A stretch of DNA of 64,000 bases from Sphingomonas sp. 1F27F7B (GTDB lineage: Bacteria > Pseudomonadota > Alphaproteobacteria > Sphingomonadales > Sphingomonadaceae). Where the stretch lies: NCBI RefSeq assembly GCF_005503355.1, contig NZ_SCMK01000001.1:186001-250000 (forward strand), in the 5' to 3' direction. Below the pieces are notes generated by a model. It was not told where the DNA came from. It did no database searches and worked only from the letters and a program-made list of their open reading frames with translations. Below, in pieces: positions 37,412 through 46,545 of this stretch. How positions within the stretch are numbered: the first letter of the stretch is position 1; every line of letters starts with the position of its first letter. A program made the position numbers and the translations under genes.

Positions 37412-39724
37412 ATGCGCGTCATGATTGGGGGAAAACCTGCCGAACCGCTGCCCGCGAACGAAGACGCGGAGGAGCTGGTCCTGTCCGAAACCGCAGCGTC
37501 CGGGCGGATCGCGCCTGCGCCCGCCGTCGATGAGGCGATCGAGGAGGAAGACGACGAAGCGCCGCGCCGCGCCGGCTGGATCCTGCCCGCTCTCGCGATT
37601 CTTGCCGTGCTGGGCTGGTTCGGCACGATGGGCTGGCTGCTGCGTGGCACTTTCGCCGCGCCGATGGAGCCGGCCCGGCTCGTCGAGCTGATCGCAGCGC
37701 TCTGCGTTCCACCGGCGCTGATCGGCATTCTCTATCTCCTCGCCCTGCGCACGAGCCGCGCCGAGGCCCGGCGCTTCGGCGCCAGCGCCCGCGCGATGCG
37801 CGCCGAAGCCGCCAGCCTCGAGCGCGTCGTCGCCACGCTTTCGCGCAAGATCGAGGAGAATCGCATAGCCCTTGCCGAGCAGACCAACATCCTGATCGCC
37901 ATGGGCGAACGCGCTTCCGAAAGGCTGGAGAGCGCCGCCGGCAGCGCCGCGCAGCACGCCCGCTCGATCGACGCGAGCACGCGTCATCTCGGTGAATCCG
38001 CCGCCGATGCCGAGCATCGCGTCGCGGTCGTCCTCGCCTCGCTGCCCAAGGCCCATGAGGAGATGCGCGGCCTGTCCGACCGAGTCGATGCCGCCGGGCT
38101 GCTCGCCGGCGAGCGAGCCGCGGCGCTCGACACCCAGCTCTCCGCGCTCGCCGAGCGGGGCCGCGAGGCCGACCAAATCGCCGGCGGCGCTGCCGACCGG
38201 CTCGCCGCGCACATCGCCCGGATGGAAGCCACCAGCCAGACCGCCAGCGCGCGGCTCGAAAGAGTCACCGGCGAGATGTCGACCCAGGTCGATGCGGTGC
38301 TCGATCGTGCCGCCAATGCGGTGGACGAGGCGCGCAAGGGCATCGCCACCCAGGGCGAGGCGATTCTCGCCATGCTCTCCGCCAACCAGGCGGCGCTTGA
38401 TCGCGCGGGCCGAGACAGCGCCGAGGCCATGGGCGCACGCATGGCCGCGATCGAGGAGACGATCGGCCGCATCGGCAGCCGCCTCGCAGAGGAGCAGGGC
38501 CGCGGCGACACGCTGTTCGAGGGGCTTGCATCCGGCGTCGACCGGCTCGACCGCGCGATGGAGGGCCTGCACGCCGCCGGCACCGAGCGCACCGGGAACC
38601 TGGCCGCGTCGATGAGTGCGCTGCACGGCTCGGTCGAAGCGATGACAGTAGCACTCGACACCGGCGACGATACGGCACGCCGCGTGATCGGCACCTCCGA
38701 GGACCTGCTGACTGCACTCGACGCTTCCGCCCGCGAGATCGACGAGACGCTGCCCGAGGCGCTCGCCCGGCTCGATGCCCGGATCAATGCGAGCCGCCAG
38801 GTGGTCGCCGCTTCCAAACCCGAGCTGCTCGCTCTGGTCACCGCCGCAGAGAGCACGCATGACGCGATCGAGGCGATTGCCGACGTGGTCGGCCAGCAGC
38901 GCGACACGCTCGCCAAGACCCAGGCCTCGCTGCTCGAGACGCTGGCCACCGGCGGCGAGCAGGCCGAGCAGCTGGGCGCGATCGTCGACGAGACCATTGC
39001 CACCACGCGCCGCTTTGCCGAAAGCGCCGCACCGCAGCTGGTCGAGGCGCTGGTGAGCGTCCGCGAGACCTCCAGCGCCGCCGCCAGCCATGCCCGCGAG
39101 ACGCTGTCGGGCATCGTGCCGCACGCCGAACGCGCGATCGAGGAAGCCGCGGGCGATGCGCTGCGCCGGGCGATCGACGCCTCGATCCGGCGCCAGCTCG
39201 CCGACCTTGCCGAGACGACCGAGGCGGCCGTAGTCGCCGCGACCCGTGCTTCCGAGCGGCTGACCCACCAGATGGTGGCGCTTGCCGACACCACTGCCCA
39301 GGTCGAGGCCCGGATCGAAGCAGGCCGCAAGGAGCGCGAGGATTCGGACAGCGACAATTTCGCGCGCCGCGTCTCGCTGCTGATCGAAGCGCTCAACTCT
39401 GCCTCGATCGACATCACCAAGGCCTTTTCGGCCGATGTGACCGACAGTGCCTGGTCGGCCTATCTGAAGGGCGACCGCGGCGTCTTCACCCGCCGCGCCG
39501 TGCGCCTGCTCGATCCCTCGGAGACGCGCGACATCCACCGTCTCTACGAGGACGATGAGGATTTCCGCGAGAACGTCAACCGCTACATCCACGATTTCGA
39601 GGCGATGCTCCGCCAGATCCTCGCGCTACGCGACGGATCGCCGATGGGCGTGACCCTGCTCTCGTCCGACATGGGCAAGCTCTACGTTGCGCTGGCCCAG
39701 GCGATCGAGCGGCTGCGGACCTGA
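37412..39724 (+). CDS. Large membrane-anchored coiled-coil protein
   Basis: This 770-residue protein has an acidic N-terminus, two membrane segments (~residues 54-76 and 90-112), and a very long Ala/Glu/Arg-rich helical stretch (~120-650) with heptad-like repeats (ERASERLESAAGSAAQHA). A more conserved C-terminal domain follows (RLYEDDEDFRENVNRYIHDFEAMLRQ-like). The layout resembles cell-envelope or chemoreceptor-like scaffolds, but no signalling domain is visible. The start may be 37412 or the in-frame ATG at 37421; neither has a strong ribosome site. Function unknown. Confidence 0.8.
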   Translation: MRVMIGGKPAEPLPANEDAEELVLSETAASGRIAPAPAVDEAIEEEDDEAPRRAGWILPALAILAVLGWFGTMGWLLRGTFAAPMEPARLVELIAALCVPPALIGILYLLALRTSRAEARRFGASARAMRAEAASLERVVATLSRKIEENRIALAEQTNILIAMGERASERLESAAGSAAQHARSIDASTRHLGESAADAEHRVAVVLASLPKAHEEMRGLSDRVDAAGLLAGERAAALDTQLSALAERGREADQIAGGAADRLAAHIARMEATSQTASARLERVTGEMSTQVDAVLDRAANAVDEARKGIATQGEAILAMLSANQAALDRAGRDSAEAMGARMAAIEETIGRIGSRLAEEQGRGDTLFEGLASGVDRLDRAMEGLHAAGTERTGNLAASMSALHGSVEAMTVALDTGDDTARRVIGTSEDLLTALDASAREIDETLPEALARLDARINASRQVVAASKPELLALVTAAESTHDAIEAIADVVGQQRDTLAKTQASLLETLATGGEQAEQLGAIVDETIATTRRFAESAAPQLVEALVSVRETSSAAASHARETLSGIVPHAERAIEEAAGDALRRAIDASIRRQLADLAETTEAAVVAATRASERLTHQMVALADTTAQVEARIEAGRKEREDSDSDNFARRVSLLIEALNSASIDITKAFSADVTDSAWSAYLKGDRGVFTRRAVRLLDPSETRDIHRLYEDDEDFRENVNRYIHDFEAMLRQILALRDGSPMGVTLLSSDMGKLYVALAQAIERLRT

Positions 39725-39862
39725 TTCGCGGCGCGGAAGTTCAGGGCGCAGGGTGCTCGTTTTCGGCCCCGTGCCCGCAGGCGGTGACGCGTCCGTGCCT
39801 GGGGAAGCGGGGTCGAAGCGCATGCCTCCGCCAAGGGCCGCATGCGAAATCATACATTGCAA

Positions 39863-39886
39863 GCGTCGCCGGGATCCCGGCGACGC
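39863..39886. terminator. Perfect 24-bp palindrome between convergent genes
   Basis: The two 12-bp halves (starting GCGTCGCCGG) are exact reverse complements centred on GATC. It lies in the 180-bp gap between the coiled-coil gene and the DUF1467 gene, which converge. It could end transcription from both sides, though no T tract is present. The rest of 39725-39904 shows nothing else. Confidence 0.45.
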
Positions 39887-39904
39887 CAGCAGCGCCCGCC
39901 TGCC

Positions 39905-40180
39905 TCAATTCCCCTTCAGATGCGCCCACCAGTCGAGCATGTCGGTGGTGACCCAGCCGTTGAGGTGGTTCAGGTAGAAGATCGCGAACAGCACGGTCGC
40001 CACTATCGTCGTGCGGAACGCGATCCGCCTGACGTCGAATTCGTGCGGCGCGCTCGGCGCCTGGCCGGGGACCAGCGCCACCCCTGCCTCCTCGCTCGTC
40101 CGCACCCCGAACGGCAGGACGAGGAACACCGAGAAGGCCCAGAAGAGGAAATAGATGGCGAGCGCGGACTTCCAGGGCAT
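39905..40180 (-). CDS. DUF1467 family membrane protein
   Basis: This 91-residue protein has two membrane segments (~residues 5-23 and ~56-75) around LPFGVRTSEEAG, the hallmark of DUF1467. The family is common in alphaproteobacteria just after rnj. The ATG at 40180 aligns with family members; an upstream in-frame ATG at 40228 does not. The 40181-40352 gap holds GC-rich hairpins (for example CCCGGC/GCCGGG at 40311-40326). Function unknown. Confidence 0.85.
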   Translation of the reverse strand: MPWKSALAIYFLFWAFSVFLVLPFGVRTSEEAGVALVPGQAPSAPHEFDVRRIAFRTTIVATVLFAIFYLNHLNGWVTTDMLDWWAHLKGN

Positions 40181-40352
40181 GGGATGGTGATAGGACGCAG
40201 CGGGGCAGAACGGAAGCGCCATCCGCATGCCTGCTCCCCGGCCACAGCCGGGCCCCGTTGCAATGTCCTTCGACAGGCGACCCGCCTCACCCGCCAGCCC
40301 GATACCGGGGCCCGGCCTTCGCCGGGGACAGATGCAGTGTTGGCGCCCGGGC

Positions 40353-41990
40353 CTATTGCTCGATAATCAGCACATCGACGACGGGCTTTTTCCCCGTGAA
40401 GCGCACCGCGGCACGGCGCACGCCCAGGCGCAACGACTCGCGCAGCTTCTCGATATCGCCCTTGCCGTCCTTCTTCACCGCCTCGCGCGCGGCATCCACC
40501 GCTTCGTCGATGAAATCCTCCCGGTCTTCCTCCACCGGGATGCCCTGGAGGCGGATCTGGGGCTCGCCGGAGAGCTTGCCGTTGCGGATCGCCACCGCGA
40601 CGCTGATCTGGCCATAAAGCGCGATGCGACGGCGCTCGTTGATCGTGGTCCCGTCCGCCGGCAGGATAATGTCGCCGTCGAGCACGAGCCGGCCCACCGG
40701 CGCCTCGCCGATCTTCTCGGGACCGTCCGGCGCCAGGCGAACGATATCGCCATTTACCTGGCGGATCGCCTTGGGCACGCCCTGCTCGAGCGCGAACCGG
40801 GCCTGTTCGTACATGTGGCGGACCTCACCGTGCACCGGCACGACGATCTCGGGCCGGATCCACTTGTACATCGCCGCGAGTTCGGGGCGGCCCGGATGGC
40901 CGGAGACGTGGATAAAGGCCTGGCGGTCGGTGATCAGTTCGACGCCCCTGGCGGCCAGCGTGTTCATGATCCGCCCGATCGCGATCTCATTGCCCGGAAT
41001 CTGGCGCGAGGAGAACACCACCGTATCGCCTTCGTGCACCTTGAGGACGTGGCTGCCCTCCGCGATGCGGTTGAGCGCAGCGCGCGGCTCACCCTGCCCG
41101 CCGGTGGCGACGATCAGCACCTTGTTCGCGGGCAGGTCCATCGCGGTCTCGAAATCGACCGTATCGGGAAAATCGCGCAGATAGCCGGTCTGCTTGGCCA
41201 CCCGCAGGATGCGGTCGAGCGAGCGCCCGGCGACGCACAATTCACGCCCGGTATCGCGGGCGACTTCGCCCAGCGTCTGCAGCCTTGCGGCGTTGGAGGC
41301 GAAGGTGGTGACGAGCACCCGGCCCCGGGCGGCGCCGATCACTGCATCGAGGCCCTCTCGGACCGCGCCTTCGGAGCCCGAAGCCTCGGGATTGAAGACG
41401 TTGGTGCTGTCGCAGACCAGCGCGAGCACGCCCTTGTCGCCGATCGCGGTCAATTCCGCCGCGGTCGAGGCGCCGCCCAGCGCCGGGGCATCGTCCAGCT
41501 TCCAGTCGCCGGTGTGGAAGACGCGGCCATGGGGCGTTTCAATGAGGACGGCATTGCCTTCGGGAATCGAATGGGCAAGCGGCGTGTAGGTGATGCGGAA
41601 CGGGCCGAGGTTGAACGGCCCCTCCTCGTCGACGACGTTGAGCTCGACCTTCTCCTCGATACCCTCTTCTTCCAGCTTGCCGCGGATCAGGCCCGCGGTG
41701 AACGGGGTGGCATAGAGCGGCACGCCGAGATCGGCGGCGAGATAGGGCAGCGCGCCGATATGATCCTCATGCCCATGGGTGAGGACGATGCCGAGCAGGT
41801 CGTCGATGCGCTCCTCGATGAACTGCAGATCGGGCAGGATCACGTCGATCCCCGGATATTCCGGGCCGCCGAAGGTGATGCCGCAATCGACCATCAGCCA
41901 TTTTCCCCGGCAGCCATAGAGATTGACGTTCATGCCGATCTCGCCGGAACCGCCCAGCGCGAGGAAGAGGAGTTCGTTTTCTGGAGTCAC
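40353..41990 (-). CDS. rnj: Ribonuclease J
   Basis: This 545-residue metallo-beta-lactamase/beta-CASP nuclease acts in mRNA decay and RNA maturation. The zinc-binding signature THGHEDHIGA places His72, His74, Asp76 and His77. Other visible signatures are HTGDWKLDD, HVSGHPGRPE and PVHGEVRHMYEQA. The C-terminal region follows the CASP domain without truncation. It lies 13 bases after coaX in the tail of the nuo transcript region. Confidence 0.96.
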   Translation of the reverse strand: MTPENELLFLALGGSGEIGMNVNLYGCRGKWLMVDCGITFGGPEYPGIDVILPDLQFIEERIDDLLGIVLTHGHEDHIGALPYLAADLGVPLYATPFTAGLIRGKLEEEGIEEKVELNVVDEEGPFNLGPFRITYTPLAHSIPEGNAVLIETPHGRVFHTGDWKLDDAPALGGASTAAELTAIGDKGVLALVCDSTNVFNPEASGSEGAVREGLDAVIGAARGRVLVTTFASNAARLQTLGEVARDTGRELCVAGRSLDRILRVAKQTGYLRDFPDTVDFETAMDLPANKVLIVATGGQGEPRAALNRIAEGSHVLKVHEGDTVVFSSRQIPGNEIAIGRIMNTLAARGVELITDRQAFIHVSGHPGRPELAAMYKWIRPEIVVPVHGEVRHMYEQARFALEQGVPKAIRQVNGDIVRLAPDGPEKIGEAPVGRLVLDGDIILPADGTTINERRRIALYGQISVAVAIRNGKLSGEPQIRLQGIPVEEDREDFIDEAVDAAREAVKKDGKGDIEKLRESLRLGVRRAAVRFTGKKPVVDVLIIEQ

Positions 41991-42003
41991 TTGGTTTCCT
42001 CGG

Positions 42004-42777
42004 TCAACGGCTGCGGTCCCACAGCATCGCCAACCCTTGAATGGTCAGATCGGGCTCGATGACGTCGAAAACGTCGGTGTGCTTCTCGAACAGCACGGCG
42101 AGGCCGCCGGTGGCGATGACCTTGACCGGACGCCCGATCTCGGCCTTCATCCGCGCGACGAGCCCCTCGATCATCGCGATATAGCCCCAATAGATGCCGA
42201 TGTGCATCTGGTCCACCGTGTTGCGGCCGATCACGCTGGCGCTCTGCGGCGCGGTGATCGCGATGCGCGGCAGCTTGGCGGCGGCGGTGACCAGCGCATC
42301 GAGCGACAGGTTGATGCCCGGCGCGATGATCCCGCCCTTATAGGCGCCGCGATAATCGACCAGCTCGAACGTAGTGGCGGTGCCGAAATCGATGATGATC
42401 AGGTCGCCGGGATGGCGGGCATGGCCGGCGATCATGTTGAGCGCGCGGTCGGCGCCCAGGCCCTGCGGCTCCTCGACGTCGAGCGGGAAGCCCCATTCGG
42501 CCTTGCCCTGCCCCGCGATCACCGCGTCGGTCTTGAAATACTTGCTGCTGAGCACCTGCAGGTTGTGCAGCGCGCGGGGCACCACCGTGCCGATGATCAC
42601 CCCGGTGACGTCCGAGCGGTCATAGCCCTCGAGGCCGAGCAACTGGCTGAGCCACACTGCATATTCGTCCGCCGTGCGCCGCGGATCGGTGGCGATCCGC
42701 CAGCGGGCACGAACCTCGCCGCCTTCGAGCAGGGCGAAGACGACATTGGTGTTGCCGGCATCGATCGCGAGCAGCAT
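42004..42777 (-). CDS. coaX: Type III pantothenate kinase
   Basis: This 257-residue enzyme phosphorylates pantothenate, the first step of coenzyme A synthesis. The ASKHA-fold phosphate motifs are present: [14 protein letters not shown] at the N-terminus, [10 protein letters not shown], and [14 protein letters not shown]. Type III enzymes need a monovalent cation and are not inhibited by CoA. The start at 42777 matches the family. It sits between birA and rnj, the usual alphaproteobacterial order. Confidence 0.96.
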   Translation of the reverse strand: MLLAIDAGNTNVVFALLEGGEVRARWRIATDPRRTADEYAVWLSQLLGLEGYDRSDVTGVIIGTVVPRALHNLQVLSSKYFKTDAVIAGQGKAEWGFPLDVEEPQGLGADRALNMIAGHARHPGDLIIIDFGTATTFELVDYRGAYKGGIIAPGINLSLDALVTAAAKLPRIAITAPQSASVIGRNTVDQMHIGIYWGYIAMIEGLVARMKAEIGRPVKVIATGGLAVLFEKHTDVFDVIEPDLTIQGLAMLWDRSR

Positions 42778-42788
42778 GGCAGAGCCTC

Positions 42789-43490
42789 TCAGAGCAGGAA
42801 CACGTCCGCAGCGTGAATGACATGGCTGGTGCCGTCGGCCAAGCGCAGGATGAGCGCACCTTCGCCGTCCAGCCCGCCGAACAGCCCGTCCAGACTGGTG
42901 CCGTCGGCAAGACGGGCAGTAAGCGCAGTGCCAAGCGGATGGGCGCGGGCAAGCCACCGCTCGCGGACCGGCGCGATCCCCTCGCGCCAGCGCGACACCC
43001 AGCGGGCAAAGCTCTCGGCCAGCGTCTCTGCGAAGAGCTGCGGTTCGGGCGCCGGGCCATGGGCGGCGAAGCTGGTGGTGGCACGGCCCAGATCCTGCGG
43101 ATGATGCGCGAGGTTCACGCCGAAGCCGAGGATCACCGCGTCACCCACTCGCTCGAGCAGGATGCCGGAAAGCTTGGCCCCACCGACAAGCAGGTCGTTG
43201 GGCCATTTGAGCATCGGCTCGAGCCCGAACACCCGTGCCGTCTCGTCAAGGGCGATGGCGGCGACCAGCGCCAGCGTAGCGGGCGAAGGCTCGCCGGGCC
43301 GAGTACGCACCAGCGTCGAGACGTAGAGATTGCCGGTCGGCGACCGCCAGGCACGGCCCTGGCGGCCCTTGCCCGCAGTCTGCCGCTCAGCTCGCAGCCA
43401 TAGCCCCTCGCTCGCGCCATTGCGCGCGAGCTCGGCCATGTCGACATTGGTCGATCCCGTCTCGCTGACGGTCCGGACAGTCGCGGTCAG
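42789..43490 (-). CDS. birA: Biotin--[acetyl-CoA-carboxylase] ligase, probable non-ATG start
   Basis: This ligase attaches biotin to carrier proteins such as acetyl-CoA and propionyl-CoA carboxylase. It has no DNA-binding domain. GKGRQGRAW binds biotinyl-AMP, and LKWPNDLLV and KLSGILLE follow. The first ATG (43439) would cut off the conserved SETGSTNVD motif that binds biotin. That motif is encoded in frame just upstream, so translation must start earlier. No ATG, GTG or TTG is available before the frame enters nuoN; a CTG at 43490 overlaps the nuoN stop (CTGA) and gives a 233-residue protein. That start is inferred. Confidence 0.82.
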   Translation of the reverse strand: MTATVRTVSETGSTNVDMAELARNGASEGLWLRAERQTAGKGRQGRAWRSPTGNLYVSTLVRTRPGEPSPATLALVAAIALDETARVFGLEPMLKWPNDLLVGGAKLSGILLERVGDAVILGFGVNLAHHPQDLGRATTSFAAHGPAPEPQLFAETLAESFARWVSRWREGIAPVRERWLARAHPLGTALTARLADGTSLDGLFGGLDGEGALILRLADGTSHVIHAADVFLL

Positions 43491-44935
43491 AACAGCGCCT
43501 TCGCGGCCGCGCCGGTCCAGACCTCGAGATAGCCGAGCAGCGGCCAGCCCAGCGGCGAGATCACCACGGCGGCAACCGTCAGCAGCACGCCCTCGACCGG
43601 ATCGGTGCGGCCGCCAAAGGCCGGCGCCGGTTCGTCGAAATACATCACCTTGACGATGCGGAGATAATAATAGGCGCCGATCGTCGAGGCGGCAGCGGCC
43701 ACCGCCGCAAAGACGTAGAGGCCCGCATGCACCGCCGCCAGGAACACCTGCAGCTTCGCGAAGAAGCCGAGCAGCGGCGGAATGCCGGCCAGGCTGAACA
43801 TGAAGATCGCCAGCGCCACGGCCAGGCCGGGCCGCGTGCGCGACATGCCGGCCAGGCTCGCGATCGTCTCGACCGGACGGCCCTCATGATCGCGCATCTG
43901 CAGCACCACCAGGAAGCTGCCCAGCGTCATCACCACATAGATCGCAATGTAATAGAGCACGCTCGACACGCCCGCCTCGCCGCCCGCGGCAAGGCCGACC
44001 AGCGCGAAGCCGACATTGGCGATCGACGAATAGGCGAGCAGCCGCTTGATATTCTCCTGGCGGATCGCCGCGACCGAACCGAAGAGGATCGAGGCCAGCG
44101 CGGCGAAGATCACGATCTGGCGCCAGTCGGCGATCGCCGGGCCCATCGCATCGATCGCCACGCGGGTGGCGAGCGCGATCGCAGCGACCTTGGGCGCCGA
44201 GGCGAAGAAGGCCGTCACCGGGGTCGGCGCACCTTCATAGACGTCCGGCGTCCACATGTGGAACGGTACGGCCGACATCTTGAAGGCAAGGCCCGAGAAG
44301 ACGAACACCAGGCCGAACAGCAGGCCCATCTTCTGGTCGCCCGACGCATAGGCATCGGCGATGCCCGAGAAGAGCGTCGTGCCCGAGAAGCCATAGACCA
44401 GCGAAATCCCGTAGAGCAGGATGCCCGAGGCCAGCGCGCCGAGGACGAAATATTTAAGGCCCGCTTCCGCCGAGCGCGTGTCCCGGCGCATGAAGCTGGC
44501 GAGGATGTAGGCGGAGAGGCTCTGCAGCTCGAGGCCGACATAGAGGCTCATCAGGTCGCCCGCCGAGACCATCATGCCCATGCCCACCGCGGAGAGCAGG
44601 ATCAGCACCGGATATTCCGGGCGCAGATCGTCACCCGAGGTCTGCTGGAAGAAGCGCGGCGCGATCAGGATCGAGACGCCGGCGGCCACGAAGATCAGCG
44701 CCTTGGTGAAGGCGGCGAACATGTCGGGGCGATAGAGCCCGCCAAAGGCTTCGCCGCCGGCCGAAGCCGGGCCGGCCAGCGCGATGCCCGCGCCGATCAG
44801 CACCGCGATCGCGGTCCAGCTGACCAGCTTGGTCGACTGGGTGCCGCCCCAGGCGGCGACGAGCAGGAGGAAGACGGCGCCGATGGCGAGCACCAGCTCG
44901 GGCAGCGCCATCATCAGTTGCAGCGAATAGTTCAT
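43487..44935 (-). CDS. nuoN: NADH-quinone oxidoreductase subunit N
   Basis: This 482-residue antiporter-like subunit of complex I has about 14 membrane helices and forms one of the proton channels of the membrane arm. YVGLELQSLSAYIL carries the key helix-5 glutamate region, and AVPFHMWTPDVYEGAPTPVTAF the helix-7/8 lysine region. Its start overlaps the nuoM stop by one base (TAATG). Confidence 0.97.
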   Translation of the reverse strand: MNYSLQLMMALPELVLAIGAVFLLLVAAWGGTQSTKLVSWTAIAVLIGAGIALAGPASAGGEAFGGLYRPDMFAAFTKALIFVAAGVSILIAPRFFQQTSGDDLRPEYPVLILLSAVGMGMMVSAGDLMSLYVGLELQSLSAYILASFMRRDTRSAEAGLKYFVLGALASGILLYGISLVYGFSGTTLFSGIADAYASGDQKMGLLFGLVFVFSGLAFKMSAVPFHMWTPDVYEGAPTPVTAFFASAPKVAAIALATRVAIDAMGPAIADWRQIVIFAALASILFGSVAAIRQENIKRLLAYSSIANVGFALVGLAAGGEAGVSSVLYYIAIYVVMTLGSFLVVLQMRDHEGRPVETIASLAGMSRTRPGLAVALAIFMFSLAGIPPLLGFFAKLQVFLAAVHAGLYVFAAVAAAASTIGAYYYLRIVKVMYFDEPAPAFGGRTDPVEGVLLTVAAVVISPLGWPLLGYLEVWTGAAAKALF

Positions 44936-46545
44936 TAGTGCGCCTCCCCGTGCGCGGAGGCTTCTGCCGGAGCGCCCTTGGGCGCGTGCGCAGCAGGGGC
45001 AGCGGCGTGTTCGCCATGTTCAGCGGCGGCAGGCGCGGGCTTGCCGACGGTCGGCGCCGAGTCTCCGGCGGGTGCGGCACGCTCGATCCGCGCGACCAGC
45101 TTCTCCACGTCGCCGCGCATCGGCTTCATGAAGCTCTCCGGATAGACGCCCATCCAGAGCGTCACCGCGGCCAGCGCGCCGAGCATGGCGAACTCGCGCA
45201 GGTCGAGATCCGGCATCGCCTTCACATCGTCCTTGGTCAGGTCGCCGAATGCCACCCGGCGATACAGGTACAGCATGTACGCCGCGCCCAGGATGATGCC
45301 GGTGGTGCCGAGCAGCGCGTAGAGCGTCGAGACCTGGTACAGGCCGGCAAGGCTCAGGAACTCGCCGATGAAGTTGCTGGTGCCCGGCAGGCCGACAGAG
45401 GCCATGGTGAACAGCAGGAACAGCACCGAATAGCGCGGCATGTTGATCGCAAGGCCGCCGTAACGGTCGATCTCGCGGGTGTGCAGGCGATCATAGATCA
45501 CGCCCACGCAGAGGAAGAGCGCGCCCGAGACCACGCCGTGGCCGAGCATCACCATCATCGCGCCCTCGATACCCTGCGCGTTGAACGCGAACAGGCCGAA
45601 GGTGACGATCGCCATATGCGCGACCGACGAATAGGCGATCAGCTTCTTCATGTCGCTCTGCACCAGCGCCACCAGCGAGGTGTAGATCACCGCGACCGCG
45701 GACAGGGCGAAGACCAGCCAGATGAACTGGGCCGAAGCCTCGGGGAACATCGGCAGCGAGAAGCGCAGGAAGCCGTAGCCGCCGAGCTTCAGCAGCACGC
45801 CCGCCAGGATGACCGAACCCGCCGTCGGCGCCTGCACGTGCGCGTCGGGAAGCCAGGTGTGGACCGGCCACATCGGCATCTTCACCGCGAACGACGCGAA
45901 GAAGGCCAGCCATAGCCATGTCTGTACGTGCGCCGGGAAGTCATGCTGCATCAGCGCCGGGATCGACGTCGTGCCCGTGGTCAGGATCATGTAGAGGATC
46001 GCGATCAGCATCAGCAGCGAGCCGAGCAGCGTGTACAGGAAGAACTTGTACGACGCGTAGATGCGATTGGCCCCGCCCCAGATGCCGATGATCAGGAACA
46101 TCGGGATCAGGCCGCCTTCGAAGAAGACGTAGAACAGCATCAGGTCCTGCGCCGCGAAAGTGCCGATCATCAGCACTTCGGTGGCGAGGAACGCGGCCAT
46201 GTATTCCGGCACGCGCTTGGTGATCGAGAGCCAGCTCGCCCCGATGCAGATCGGCATCAGGAAGACCGAGAGCACGATCAGCAGCAGCGCGAAGCCGTCG
46301 ATGCCCAGCGCCCAGGCGAACTCGGCGCCGCCGATGCCGAACAGGCGGGCATGCTCGACGAACTGCCACTGGGCGGCACCGTCGCCGGTCTGGAAATTGG
46401 CCCAGAGCAGGATGCCGAGCGCGAGGTCGACAAAGGTGGCGGCAAGCGCCAGCCAGCGGGCCGATTGCGCGTTGACGAACAGGCAGGCGACCGCGGCGAA
46501 CGCGGGCACCGCCAGCATGACGGTGAGGATCGGGAAGCCGCTCAT
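44935..46545 (-). CDS. nuoM: NADH-quinone oxidoreductase subunit M, with Ala/His tail
   Basis: This 536-residue antiporter-like subunit has the helix motifs [20 protein letters not shown] and [19 protein letters not shown]. The C-terminal 46 residues form a low-complexity tail rich in Ala, Pro and His ([15 protein letters not shown]), beyond the usual end of the subunit. Its start overlaps the nuoL stop (ATGA). Confidence 0.97.
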   Translation of the reverse strand: MSGFPILTVMLAVPAFAAVACLFVNAQSARWLALAATFVDLALGILLWANFQTGDGAAQWQFVEHARLFGIGGAEFAWALGIDGFALLLIVLSVFLMPICIGASWLSITKRVPEYMAAFLATEVLMIGTFAAQDLMLFYVFFEGGLIPMFLIIGIWGGANRIYASYKFFLYTLLGSLLMLIAILYMILTTGTTSIPALMQHDFPAHVQTWLWLAFFASFAVKMPMWPVHTWLPDAHVQAPTAGSVILAGVLLKLGGYGFLRFSLPMFPEASAQFIWLVFALSAVAVIYTSLVALVQSDMKKLIAYSSVAHMAIVTFGLFAFNAQGIEGAMMVMLGHGVVSGALFLCVGVIYDRLHTREIDRYGGLAINMPRYSVLFLLFTMASVGLPGTSNFIGEFLSLAGLYQVSTLYALLGTTGIILGAAYMLYLYRRVAFGDLTKDDVKAMPDLDLREFAMLGALAAVTLWMGVYPESFMKPMRGDVEKLVARIERAAPAGDSAPTVGKPAPAAAEHGEHAAAPAAHAPKGAPAEASAHGEAH

